This document shows positions 13,764 through 25,138 of a stretch of DNA of 64,000 nucleotides, piece after piece (position 1 is the first letter of the stretch; the number at the start of each line of letters is the position of its first letter). The translations under genes were made by a program, and so were the position numbers. The stretch covers positions 148,293,429-148,357,428 of the forward strand of contig CM066314.1 in assembly GCA_033807775.1 (NCBI GenBank), read 5' to 3'. The stretch is from Saussurea involucrata (lineage: Eukaryota; Streptophyta; Magnoliopsida; Asterales; Asteraceae). Below the pieces are notes generated by a model. The model was not told the DNA's origin and made no database searches. It saw only the letters and a program-made list of their open reading frames with translations.

Positions 13764-14037
13764 TAGGATTTCCTTGAAATTCTTTTATCCTTTATCAGCT
13801 TACATCTTTTGTACATGTAAATTTATTTGCTGTACTTATAATTTTTCCACTTCCCTTTGTAATCTTATACGAAGTTTAAAGAAAAATTTCAGCGAATGTA
13901 CTTTACTCCATCAGTACTTAAAAGATCCCAGAAAACAGAAAAAGGGACAAATATTTTATGAGTTCTTTTTTATCCTTATGTTTTTCATATTTAGCAATTT
14001 TCTTCCGTTGCTAAGTCAATATCAAATAGGGGGAGAT

Positions 14038-14984
14038 TGTTGATCCAAACCCTCAATGATTTGATAATGACCCTTTAAACACTTAGTGAAAATTGTAAGT
14101 AGACTATGTATTAGAGTTTCACTATCGCTGATAAGTACTATGCCTCTACAGTACCGCTGATAAGAAACTCATGTTCTTTAATTTGTACATTCAGCGAACA
14201 CTGTTCATCCATAAGCTCTGAGCCTGTTCAGTCTTGTTGATGATCGCTGATAGTTTAGGTGTTTACTTATAATCCCTGAAAACAAGATTCACGTCAACAA
14301 AGGTTCTACGCTGAAGTCGAAGATCAAGCCCAAGAACCAGCGACAAAGTCTACTAATGAACTGATGCGGATATCAGCGAAGCCAAGATTTGTCCATTCAA
14401 CGTGAAGTTACAAGAAGAAGACTTCAGCTATCGCTGAATTTTGTCACTCGCTGATAAAGTACTGTTCAGTAATCGCTGATCATGAAGTCTTCCTCTACAA
14501 GTTACTTTTGTCTTTCCCCTTGCACGCCTCCGTACGATTTATCAGAAAGGACACCCCTTTTGTCCTTAATCGTACAACCAACTCTGATTCTACAGTGTAC
14601 ACCATGCGGCTACTAAGGTTGTCTACAAAGGTCAAACCTTGCAACCAATCAGCTGCTGCCACGTGTAAAGTTATATTGCTTTGCATTAAATGCATGCAAT
14701 ATATAAGAAGAACCCTACTTCAGAAATGAAGTGCTCGGCCATCTTCTTCTTTCTCTCTTAGTGTTAGAATATTACTCGTAGTATTCTTATCTCCTTTATG
14801 TCTTAATTCTAGTGCAAGAAACTTAGTGTTCTTAACTTGTTTAGATTAGGCTTAGTCCTTAATCTTGTTCCGCAACAAGTTGTAAATTGTTTGATTATAT
14901 CAATAAACAATTTAGAAAGTAAAAATCTGTGTGTTTGTATTCAACCCCCCTTCTACAAACTTGTATAACCCTCCGGGACCAACA
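14038..14984 (+). mobile_element. 3' LTR of SIRE-A
   Basis: This LTR starts TGTTGATCC right after the purine tract AGGGGGAGA and ends ...GGACCAACA. It is 947 bp long. It is dense in the short word CGCTGA and its complement TCAGCG, which also recur in the internal region of this element. Confidence 0.82.
14700..14706 (+). promoter_or_regulatory. TATA box in SIRE-A LTR
   Basis: TATATAA is followed about 30 bp downstream by a pyrimidine-rich stretch, as expected for a plant Pol II LTR promoter. The assignment is by sequence and position only. Confidence 0.6.
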
Positions 14985-15107
14985 TCCATAGAAATGCACT
15001 TTGTTCATACAAAGTATCAATTGGCAGACTTGTTCACAAAGCCTCTTGATCACAAAAGGTTCACTTTTCTTATATGCAAGATTGGTATGCTTAACCTGAC
15101 TAATTGA
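14985..15107 (+). pseudogene. C-terminal remnant of SIRE-B RNase H
   Basis: About 40 codons are open to TGA at 15105-15107 and contain QLADLFTKPLD and RFTFLI, the standard C-terminus of copia pol. The same motif family ends SIRE-A pol at 9573 with different residues, so this is a second element and not a duplication of the first. The upstream part is cut off by the SIRE-A LTR. Confidence 0.85.
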
Positions 15108-16085
15108 TTATGTTTGTTATTTTTCAGAAATGATTTTTTTTTCTATGTAAGATTTTCTGAGTAGTGTACTCAGAATTCTGACTCTCTTACTCAGATGTTA
15201 TGAGTCTTGAGTTCAGAACTTCTGAGTCAATACTTCAGAAATCTGACTTAATTTGTTTTCTTCTGACAAGGTTACTCAGATCATCTAAATATACCTTTTA
15301 GAATACTCATTTCTGGAAATTACAAGTGCTTCAATTAGTTGTTAAGTTCTTTCTGTTTTATCCTTTTTCATATAATTCAATTACTTCTAATATCAGTTTG
15401 AGTATATGCTTAAGTCAAGGGGGAGCATTGATATCTTTCAGAAATTATGCTGAGTTGTTTGCAAGGTTTGTATTTTGTTCTTATCTCAAGTCATTATAAG
15501 AAGGACAAGCTTTTAATGATAAATTTTTTCATTTGTTCAAACTACTTCTGAATCTTAAAAAGATTTACAAGATGAGAAGTAAGATTTTAAATTTTCAAAT
15601 CATCCCAAGAAGGACAGATCTTTGATGATAAAACAATTTTTTTGGTCTGTTCAAACTACTTCTGTGTGATTAAACGATTTATATTATCAGAAGTTGAATT
15701 TTAAATGAATTTTGGATTCCAAGGGTATTTCTCTGAATTGTATACTCAGAACTTCTGACTATGCAATCTCAGAATTCTGAGCGTAGTATTCAGAACTTTA
15801 ACTTGAGTTGAATTCTATCTCATACTACGTGTCAGCTTCTTATTGAATGAAATTACCACGCTTTTTTAAAGAATTCATTTTGTGGTATTTCACAGTGTTT
15901 GCAACCGTTATAACTCTGACAAAAAGCAGTTTTTTGCCGTTTAAATCCTTTCAGCTTCGCGGATTTTAAATAGAACTTAAAATCCCTCTTTTAAATTCAT
16001 TGAAACTCTAAGATTGCTAGGAAAGATACGCAAAACTCTTGAGTTCATCGAATTTGTATTCTTTCAAATTTCTTGAGCATTAATC
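15108..16085 (+). other. SIRE-B spacer between pol and env-like gene
   Basis: No open reading frame is present. The region is AT-rich with many copies of TCAGAA and TTCTGA, often joined as imperfect palindromes such as CAGAACTTCTGA. The same words fill the SIRE-B LTR, which supports assigning this stretch to SIRE-B. A purine run at about 15417-15426 resembles a polypurine tract but is not followed by an LTR. Confidence 0.6.
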
Positions 16086-16348
16086 ATGTTTGTTCCACGA
16101 AGAAGTAGAACTCGATCCCTACACACTGCAAAAACCTTAATGTCACCGTCTTCGGACTCAGAGAATGAGGTAATGATGCCTGAAAGAATAGGTGTGGTAG
16201 AGGAACTGATTGGAGGAAATATTTTAGAGAATCAGGTTGTTGAAGGGGATGCAAATGAAATACAAATGGCTGAATCTGAGGGTGATGCAGAACAGGGGAA
16301 TGCAAATATTGTACATCAACAAAGTGCAGTACGGTCTGCAATGTCATC

Positions 16349-17021
16349 TAGGGGTGAGCATAATCGGGTACCCGGCTAAAATTTATGGAACCGGAACCGC
16401 CGGTTCCTAGAATAAAGGAACCGGAACCACTTACATCGGTTCTTTATATTTTGGAACCGGAACCGGCGGTTCCGGGACCGGTTCCGGGTACCCAATGTCA
16501 ATTTTTTTTAACAATTCATACAATAAAATTGTAATTTTAAGTCTATTGCAAACTATAAAGTACCAACATAAAGTAATAAATACACTAAATGGTGAAAAAT
16601 AATCCGATAAAAACTAATTATTACATAAATAAATTAGAAACTCTCAAGTATTGAGTCTTGACATCAATAAAATGACTTCCATAACAATTCACGTCTTTAC
16701 GTCAAGTCGTCAACACCACAAATAAAACACTTGGATGAAAACGAATAAAACACCTAATAAAAATACAAAACTAATACCACATCATTAAATATATAAATAT
16801 AATAAATATATAAATAGTTTTTATTAAAAAATAGCGGGACCGGGTACCCAGCGGGTAACGGTTCCAAAAAAATGAGAACCAGAACCGGAACCAGTCTTAA
16901 TCGGTTCCGTATTTTAGGAACCAGAACCGGAAGCAGTCACATCGGTTCCGGTTCTGGAACCGGCAGTTTCAAAGCGGTTCTGGTTCCAAAGGCGGGTACC
17001 TAGTTCCGATGCTCACCCCTA
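16349..17021. mobile_element. 673-bp hAT-like MITE
   Basis: The ends are perfect 13-bp terminal inverted repeats, TAGGGGTGAGCAT and its complement. They are flanked by identical 8-bp target-site duplications ATGTCATC (16341-16348 and 17022-17029). The 8-bp duplication and a TAGGG terminus are hallmarks of hAT elements. The interior has no coding capacity. Next to both ends are clusters of GGAACCGGAACC-type words that can pair with each other; the centre is AT-rich. It split the SIRE-B env-like frame, which reads continuously once the element and one duplication copy are ignored. Confidence 0.9.
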
Positions 17022-17505
17022 ATGTCATCTAGACCTGTTTCATTGGAAAGGTTAGTACCAGAGGATGATTATTTGGCCTTGTCGGAGAACAATTGTGTTT
17101 TAGTGCTTGATGAAACGAATTTTAAGGAGGAACATAGAACAATCATAGAGTTAATGAAATATCATCCTTTCAAGAAATGGTTCACTTTGAAGAAAACAGT
17201 ACATGTGCAATACATTCAACAATGGTGGAAGCATCTAGAGTTGCAGGGTAATGAGTTCGTATCCAATGTAGGGGGAGTTCCATTAACTCTGACCATTAGC
17301 TTTCTAAGGATCATGTTAAGATTGCCAGAAAAGGATGACTTGGAGGGGAGATCTGATTTTGATAAAGAACCTACTTCAGAGGAAATGATTGCTGATTTCA
17401 AGAGATTGGGATATTGTGAAGATCTGAAGAATCTTAGTTCTTTCAGAAGAAATAAACTACCACCAATCTAGGCATGTTTCTTTACAATTGTCAACAAGTG
17501 CTTAG

Positions 17506-18866
17506 TGATAACGCCACTTTTTGGCGTTATTTTCGGTTCTCAAACCAATGAGATTGGCTTGTATTTAAGCAAAGAAGCGGTATTTTATGTTTTATCTAGT
17601 GAGATGTGCAGGTATTCTAAAAGGAGGCAAAAATCGAGAAAAGAAGCTAAAAAGAGCACAAAACGAGTCCTAAACAAAGCCAACGGAAGCCCGAGATCTA
17701 AGTCCAAAACCGCGGCACACTGTTCCCATGCCGCGGCGCACACTTTTCCCATGCCGCGGCACACACTGTCCCAAACCGCGGCACACTGTTCCCAAACCGC
17801 GGCCCAAACCGCGGCACACACTGTTCCACGCCACCGCGCGGTTTGGTGCGCGGTTTGCAAACCGCGGCACAAACCGCGGCACACACGGTTTTGGGGTTTT
17901 AAAGGCTGATTTTTCAGATTTTAGGTTATGATCGCGATACTACTTTTCGGAGGACGGGAGCAGCAGCTTTAGGGGCGATTTTCAGAGCCTTTTCGGAGAC
18001 TTTGGAGCCACGATAGAGGACGATTCAAGGAGACGTTCACGATACGAATTGGATTAAAGCGGATAGAAGGGAGTTCATCATTACATCTTTCAAGTTCACG
18101 TTTATCATGTTTTCACACACTTTTTCATCTCCTTTTCTTACGTTTTTATTCCCCAACATCATGAACTAACTTTAAGATGTTGGGGGTTGGATTGAATTAG
18201 GTTTGAACATATGAACGGATGACGAATGACTTTTATCAGTTTTTCTTATTTTAATGAAGCTTGTGATTTAGTTTTTAATGCTTTTGTGAATTTGGCCAAT
18301 TTACATCTCATTTGTTTGTTTCAATTAAGTTCGAGAGAATTAACTGTTACGTAGAACTAGAAATTGCATGCCTAAGGTGAGAAACTGGTGATAGAGATAT
18401 ACCAGGTAAACCTTGGTCCCGTTTAACATCTTGAACTTAATGTGTTTTGAAATCCATAGGTTGAGATCGAAAGATAAAACTTGCCCTTTTCAAAATAAAA
18501 CCCGTTGTTGCTCGAAAGAGAATAATGGTGACTTTTAAAGATTGGGTACTCATTAAGGGAATAACTGGTAATCGTTTTAAGTCTGATATTCGTATGTGAA
18601 AACCTAAGGAATTCCAACCCTCAACTGTTTTCTCTATCTGAAGTTTCCAAATATGTTTCCTGTCTTGTGTTTGATTTAATTTCTGCAATTAAGTAGTTTA
18701 TAAACCAACCTCTCAATTTGCAACCGTTCAGTTAATAGTAATTATAGTCATTGTGATACTTAGTTCCTAGTTCCCTGTGATTCGATATTCGTACTTTCTA
18801 AGTACTATTACTTGACTTCGACCCGTACACTTGCGGTAAGATTTAGGGGGTGATACCCGCCTATCA
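17506..18866 (+). mobile_element. Solo LTR, Ty3/gypsy (Athila/Tat-like)
   Basis: This 1361-bp block begins TGATAACGCC and ends GCCTATCA. It is flanked by the 5-bp duplication CTTAG (17501-17505 and 18867-18871). TG...CA ends with a 5-bp duplication and no internal region mean a solo LTR left by unequal recombination. The 3' motif CCGTACACTTGCGGTAAG resembles Athila/Tat-group LTR ends; that lineage call is from memory of the motif. The region 17708-17885 is a GC-rich array of CCGCGGCACAC units that creates overlapping spurious open frames. Strand is inferred from that 3' motif. Confidence 0.85.
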
Positions 18867-21800
18867 CTTAGCTGGAAAGCACAGTTCACCAGATCAAGCA
18901 TCAAGGCAAATAATGCAGATATTGGATTGATAAAGAATAGGCATTACAATTATGCTTCTATCTTGTGGGAAGATATGAAGAATACCTTTGAAAGAAATCA
19001 GAAAGCACTGAGGGGAGAAACAAGAGAAAAGCCTCTGACCTACATTCCATATCAGATATTGGCAAATGATTATTTGGTATGCATTAAAGCAGAATCCTCA
19101 AATTCCAAGGAGAGCTGATGAGGAGAATGGGCCAATCTTCTATATGGGTAAAATGACATCCTCCCTTAAACTTGTCAATTTCCTAAATCACAAAACATTG
19201 ACAAAAGCACTTAGGTCATACATTCCAAGGGATAGTGAGATATTAAAAGCATATTGCACCTCTATGGGACTTGAAGAACCTCAGGTCCCTACCCATGAGG
19301 ACAACCCAGAGTTGTGAGGTGAGGGGTCTAGTGTAGCAAGAGAGGGGGAGTTTGTTCAAGGGGGAGAACAAACTCAGAATGCAGAGAGGGAAAATTCAGA
19401 GAGATTGGGTAGTGGTGAGCATGAAAAATAGATAGAGAGTGGTGAGAATGAGAGATTGTCACCAGAGTTAGAAAATAGAGATAACTCTGTTCTAGCTGAT
19501 CTAAACCGGGCACCCACATCTACTATTGGTTCACAATTCTTCGTGACTAATATTGAACATACCACTGAGCCCATGGTAGACCTTGAAATACCCATCCACA
19601 CCCACTCAGTAGCATCTCCATAAGCTGTTGTTTCAATTCCTACAGGGGAACCATTGCTATCTCATTTGGAGTTTGGCAATCAATCCCAATCTTTTCTTCA
19701 TCACATTAAGTCTGGATTACACAGTGATATCCTGTTTGAGCCTGAATTTTTTTTGTACACTAGCACATCACAGGGAATTCGTTTTCCTGTTACAACTTCC
19801 ATAGACATACCTAATATTGGGTGTTAAGGATTGGATGGAAGACCTGGGGAGGTGAACATCTTAAAAGCCTCTTTACAAAGTGCATATGTTGTACTAGGTG
19901 CCTCTGTGACACGTACAGGCCATATGTTCTCTAAACATATGCAAACTGGTTCATCTGTTGTTCCAGGGTTACCACTATCATCTTCTGAATTTGAAAAGAT
20001 TCAGAAAAATAATCATGAGTTGGGAAATAAAATTCAGAACTTAGAGAATGAAGTAACTTCCTTGAAAGATGAAGTCAAGGATCTCAGAACTATGTTGGAA
20101 GGAAAGGCTAAAACTGTTGAACAAAAGGTGGATGATATCAAAGTCTCTTTGGAATCTCATCAAAAGGAGATCAAAGATAAATTTTCAAAGTTTCAACAGG
20201 AGATTATACAAAGCATGGATGCTATGAAGTCTTCTCTACTTCAAGCATTCAGTTCACAATTGGCTGTTGTCTCAAAGCCTCTGGAAATTATGCCTTTGTC
20301 TGTAGCTGTGACAAAATCCTGTTCAACTCAATCTTTAAAAAGAAAGTTTGATGATAATGAGCTTCATGATCATCAAAAGGGGGAGAAAAGGCAGAAGGAA
20401 AGCACTGAGTTAATAATTGTTTCAACTACTAGTTCTGAGAGACAAAGTTCTGAGGATGAAATGGAATCAAAAGAAGTGGACATTGAAAAATTTTCTGATA
20501 TGGTTACTGATATGGTTCTGGAAATCACTAGTTCTGAAGTGGATATGGTGCATACTTCTGAAATGGATATGGTGAATACTTGTGAAGTAGATATGGTGAA
20601 TACTTGCTCTGATATTGTTCTCTACACTGGAGACAATTCATTTTCTGAGTATGAGCAAAGAATTGTGCAAAGTATATGGGTAAGAAGGATGCAAAGTATG
20701 TTGATAAGTGCTATGAATCGCCCAAATGTTCCCAGAAGTCTTAGAAGAGTGACTCCAATTGATATGATGGGTGAAGAGGATTGCACAGTTGGATATTCAG
20801 AAAAGTTTGAAAAAGAGTTTGAAAAGCACTATCTTGATGATTTATCACTTCTTGAAGGAGATTATGATAAGGTTGAAAACTACTTCATGCCTTTAGAATA
20901 TGTTTACAGAAGTCCAATCATTATTCCAAGACTTGAAGTGCCAATCTTGGAGGAACCAATCTGTGATTTCATTGTGGAACAAGATGATATTCCACTGGCC
21001 AGGAACTTATTCTGTGATAGCTTTCCTGAAGACAACTATGAGCATCTATACTACAAAGAAAATGAATCTGTTGAGGCTGAGCACTTCATTGATGGGTTTA
21101 TGGATCAGAAAATGCAAATGGTCTATCTTGAAGCTTCTAACAGATTCAGAAAACCAGATGAAAGATTGTTTGTGAAGAAAAGGATTGTGAAAGTTCTGGA
21201 GTTTTAGATAGAAGAATTTACTGATCTCAAATATGTCAGCATGGAAGTTCTGAAAGAAGGAAACTTGAAAGTGAACATTACTAGCTTTGATTTTCACATA
21301 TTGTTTTTGGATGATCAGATTTTCTTGGTGAAGTTCTTTGCAAGTACTGAAGAGACATGGGTTGAGCTTGAATGTAGAAGAATCTTGGGAATCTATGTCA
21401 GAAATCTGCAGTTATATGATTTCCAGCTGGCAATTGAATCAAGAAAGGTCAAATGCAATCTGAGTTGCCCAATCAGAAAGCCAAAATATGGAATCTGCAT
21501 TCATGGTTTTGTAAATGAAGGATTTGGAAATTAAGGCTATATCTATATAGCTTCTGAAAAGCCTATGTTCTTCAAATTAAATGATATTGTGAAGTATAGT
21601 GATGCTACATTGGAATGGCTGTTGATAGATATGGATGTAATTGCTAAAGATGATAAAGCAATATTGAAGGAAAAGTGTATAAGGCATATAAAGGAAAGAC
21701 TGGAACTCAGAACAAAGATCAGAAAATGCAGTGATTGGTTGTTATCAGAAGAAAACCCCAAGAAGATTTTACACATTAACTTTGTATTTCCTTCTGAATA

Positions 21801-22597
21801 TGAAGTTAATGGTGTTTATTCTGATGAAGTTGAAGAACCTGTTCCAGAATTATTATCTACTCAAGAAGATGTTCAGATGCAAGATGCTGAACAAGTAGAA
21901 GATTCTGAAGCCAATGCAGAACAAATGCCAATTGATCTGAGTGCCTTATTTCTGGAGTATGAGCTGCCAAATTTTTTTGAACTAAGGGATGTTCAATTTT
22001 TAAGTGTCTATCATGATAAGCCAGAATTTTCTCAGAAGTATCTTGCTGAATTGATAAGATGCATAGGAAAGTCAAGAAATGTTGTATATTCTGAATTTCT
22101 GATCATTGGACTCAGAGAGATATTTGTTAAAAGATTCATGAAGAATGAATATTATGGATTTGAGGTCCTGAGAGAAGATGGAAAGGTGTATTATTTCTCT
22201 AAAGCTGACTTTGGAAAGATTTCAGTATTTGACTTCTATGGTTTGTACTGCCTTTTGGGAAAAAAGATACTAGCAAGTACAAGAAGGAAAGAGGAGCATT
22301 AGCAATTGTAAGGGAAGAAATGTTCAATGCTCTGAGATGGTATGCTTACACAGATTTTCAAGTTGCTTTGCATGTGCATAGACCATGTGTCTATCTCTCT
22401 AGACCAAATAATGATCATGAGCAGCTAAGTGTTCTGAAGAAGGGACATGTTTGGACGTGGCTAGAATTGGGAGTCGTCTTGAAAAATAATCGAAGTGAAA
22501 AGATTTTCTTCAGAGTCAGTGAAGTTGCCAAATACAGCTCTGGAACTCTCAGATTTATCAAGCACAGTTTGAAGAAAAAGCTATTAAGAGGAATTAG

Positions 22598-25123
22598 TGT
22601 AACACCCAAAAAATTGGAGAACCAAAATTGGGGTCACGGACGTCCGCGAGAGGCATGTCGGACGTCAGCGAGGTGTGGAAGCCCGCGGGTCGTCCGCGGA
22701 AGCAACAGGGATATGGGAAGAAAATTATTCGGCTGAGGCCGGACGTCCGTGTGGAACCATGTAGATGTTCGCGATGCGTCTGATGGTATTTTTTTAGTTT
22801 TAAGAGAGACCTTTTCCTCTCTCTTTCCTCATTTCATTTCACAACCCTAACTCAATCTCTCTATCCCTCTCAGCTGTTTTTCCCCAAGAGAAACACAAAC
22901 CCTTCTCCTTCTTCATCTTCTTCACCTAATCTAATCCTACTTTCCACCATTGTTGAAGTTATGGAGGCTTGAAGCTTTTGTGGGGGATTAGGAGCTTTTG
23001 TTTGGAGATTCAAGTGATAAAGGTAATATTCCTCTACCCAAAAGCTAGGTTGTTGTTGATTTCATCTTCTTTCTATTTTGGGGTATTGTTGGATGATTTT
23101 GTTTGTGTTGGGTTGAAGTGATCTTCTCCTTCTTTATTTATGAAGATTAGGGTTTTGATATAAGTTGGGATTTGGGTGTAAATGTTTGGGGAATGATTCT
23201 TTGTGGTTGGATGTGGATATTTATGGTTGGAAACTATTGGATCTAGCTTTTGGAGGATTTGGCTTGAAGATGCAAGCTTCTTCAAAGGAGCTTACGTTTG
23301 GGAAATCTAGATTTAGCCTAAATCTAGCAAGGTGAGTTCAAGCTGCTTTGTGAAAACTTAGTACATGCCAAAATGATATTTTTCCAAGTACTTATGTGTT
23401 TTACATGAAAATTGTCAATATTGAATTATTTGGTGGGTTTTAACCCTTTGAAGTATTTATGATTGTAAATATGGTAAAACACTTACATTTGGGATTTTTG
23501 GGAAAATGTGATAGATAAACCATACATAAAAATGGGTTATTGATTTATGTTATAAATGGAGTCTACTTGTTATGAAAATGCATTTTGTGTATATTTTGGA
23601 AACATGCATTTAGTACATTATGGGACTATTTGGAAATGTACGGTGTGAGTCATTTGGAAAGAGGGTTGTCCCAACCCAAGGTCCTATTTCGGGTTTTCAT
23701 GTATTTGAAATATCATTGGCAAAAGTGTGTGATGCTACATTTAATATCATGTTATGACTTTTCATGAATTATCTTTTGAGACAGTTGAGCTTATAGCTCG
23801 GAATTGGATTTTATTAAGTCTTGGGGACATTTGTCCAGTTTTGATAGCTCAAAGTTGAGTTTTGATCATGGTTTACGTTATTGGAATTGCATGTTTTGAA
23901 TGCACTGGTTTATTCTTTTGGGGTCGTGTAATGTTTAGACCTTGTTAGCTATGGATCCATAGGCGTTTGAGTTTCCCAAGTCTCACGGGCAAGAGATCGG
24001 GATTGATTGAGCTCAGTTTACGAGACGTTAGTTTCTCTTTTGTATCAGGGAATAGGCATCGGGTTCCATGATAAGTAAGGCGTGGACCTATATGGTCGGG
24101 CGTCGTCTCATGGGCAGTAAGGTGTAATTCCATACGTGCTTGGCACGGGATAGGCATCGGGCTCCATGATAAGTAAGGCGTGGACCTATATGGTCGGGCG
24201 TCGTCTCATAGGCAGTAAGGTGTAATCCCAAATGTGCTGTTGTGGATTTGGAGTGACCCAATGTATAGACCTGGAGTGGTTGAAGTTGGGGGCTCCCTTG
24301 TCTCGCGGGCAATAGATCTGGAATGATTGAGCTCAGTTTACTAGAGTAATCCACGTGGGTGTTTTATTGCATAGTAGGTGACCCACTTTTGTGTTCCGTC
24401 ACGTGCAATGTATACGAGCCTCCCCCGTCACCGAAAGGTGTTGTTTTGGGTATTTGTGTTTATCCATGTTTTCGGTGACGTATCATATTTATGAGAATTG
24501 CTTTTCCACGTTATAAGAGTTATGGGTTATGTTTCATCCATGTTTGGGGATGTTCGGAATAATGGCAATTTAATTATGAATTCAATCGTTTTGAGTATCA
24601 AATGTTATCTCACCTTTCACGTTGGTTTTGGGAAAGAGTCCATTTTGGAAATCATCTTATATTAAAGCTTTCAGCACGGGATTTGTGTGAGTTGGAAAAT
24701 ACGTGATTTGCATCTAAAGTAAATTCTTTTGGAACTCATGACTTAAATTGCATCTCTCACAATTTATGAATTTATATGGTCATGATAAAACTCTTGAACT
24801 CACTAGGCGTTAGTCTAACCCTTTTTATTTGTCGGCATGTGCAACAGCCTCAGGTTGGGAGTAGCTTTAGCTACACTGTGAAGTGACGAGTGCTAGTAGG
24901 GTGCACAAGAGGTGATTTGATTAGTGAAGTCTTCCGCACTTATTTGGGATTAGCAACTTGTGTTGTGTTAAGTAACGCCCGACTTAAGTTATTAATTGTG
25001 GAAATTATGATGTTTAAATTCCGAGGTATTTTCAGGGATGATCTGTAGAAATGATTTTATCCTCTTTTGGTTATTTTATTGAAATTAAAGTTAGCTTCTC
25101 GTTCCAATTTTGAGGGTGTTACA
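22598..25123 (+). mobile_element. 5' LTR of G2
   Basis: This 2526-bp LTR runs from TGTAACACCC to GGTGTTACA. The first 160 bp hold repeated GGACGTCCGCG-type words, several of which are decayed to TG or CA here but intact in the other LTR. Two tandem copies of a 98-bp unit start at 24053 and 24151. Short open frames in it are repeat artefacts. Confidence 0.88.
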
Positions 25124-25126
25124 AGT

Positions 25127-25138
25127 TGGTATCAGAGC
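25127..25138 (+). promoter_or_regulatory. Primer-binding site (tRNA-Met) of G2
   Basis: TGGTATCAGAGC begins three bases after the end of the left LTR, giving the plus orientation of the element. Confidence 0.9.

Larger units (their letters stand above)
6666..14984 (+). mobile_element. Sirevirus SIRE-A (Ty1/copia with env-like gene), 5' part missing
   Basis: The order of parts is copia pol (integrase, reverse transcriptase, RNase H), an env-like gene, a polypurine tract at about 14028-14037 and a 3' LTR. This is the order of the Sirevirus (SIRE/Maximus) lineage. The gag, protease and 5' LTR are not in the window; they presumably lie left of the nested Ty3 elements. Beyond its 3' LTR the sequence continues directly as the RNase H end of another Sirevirus (SIRE-B), so SIRE-A inserted into SIRE-B. 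The candidate right target-site copy is TCCAT (14985-14989). Confidence 0.85.

Noticed and set aside
15417..15430. AGTCAAGGGGGAGCATTGAT as an LTR boundary
   Set aside because: The purine run is not followed by a sequence repeated elsewhere as an LTR; the real SIRE-B polypurine tract is at 31379-31389.
17505..17931. Several overlapping open frames on both strands, up to 134 codons
   Set aside because: They arise from the stop-poor CCGCGGCACAC repeat array in a solo LTR and show no protein-like composition.
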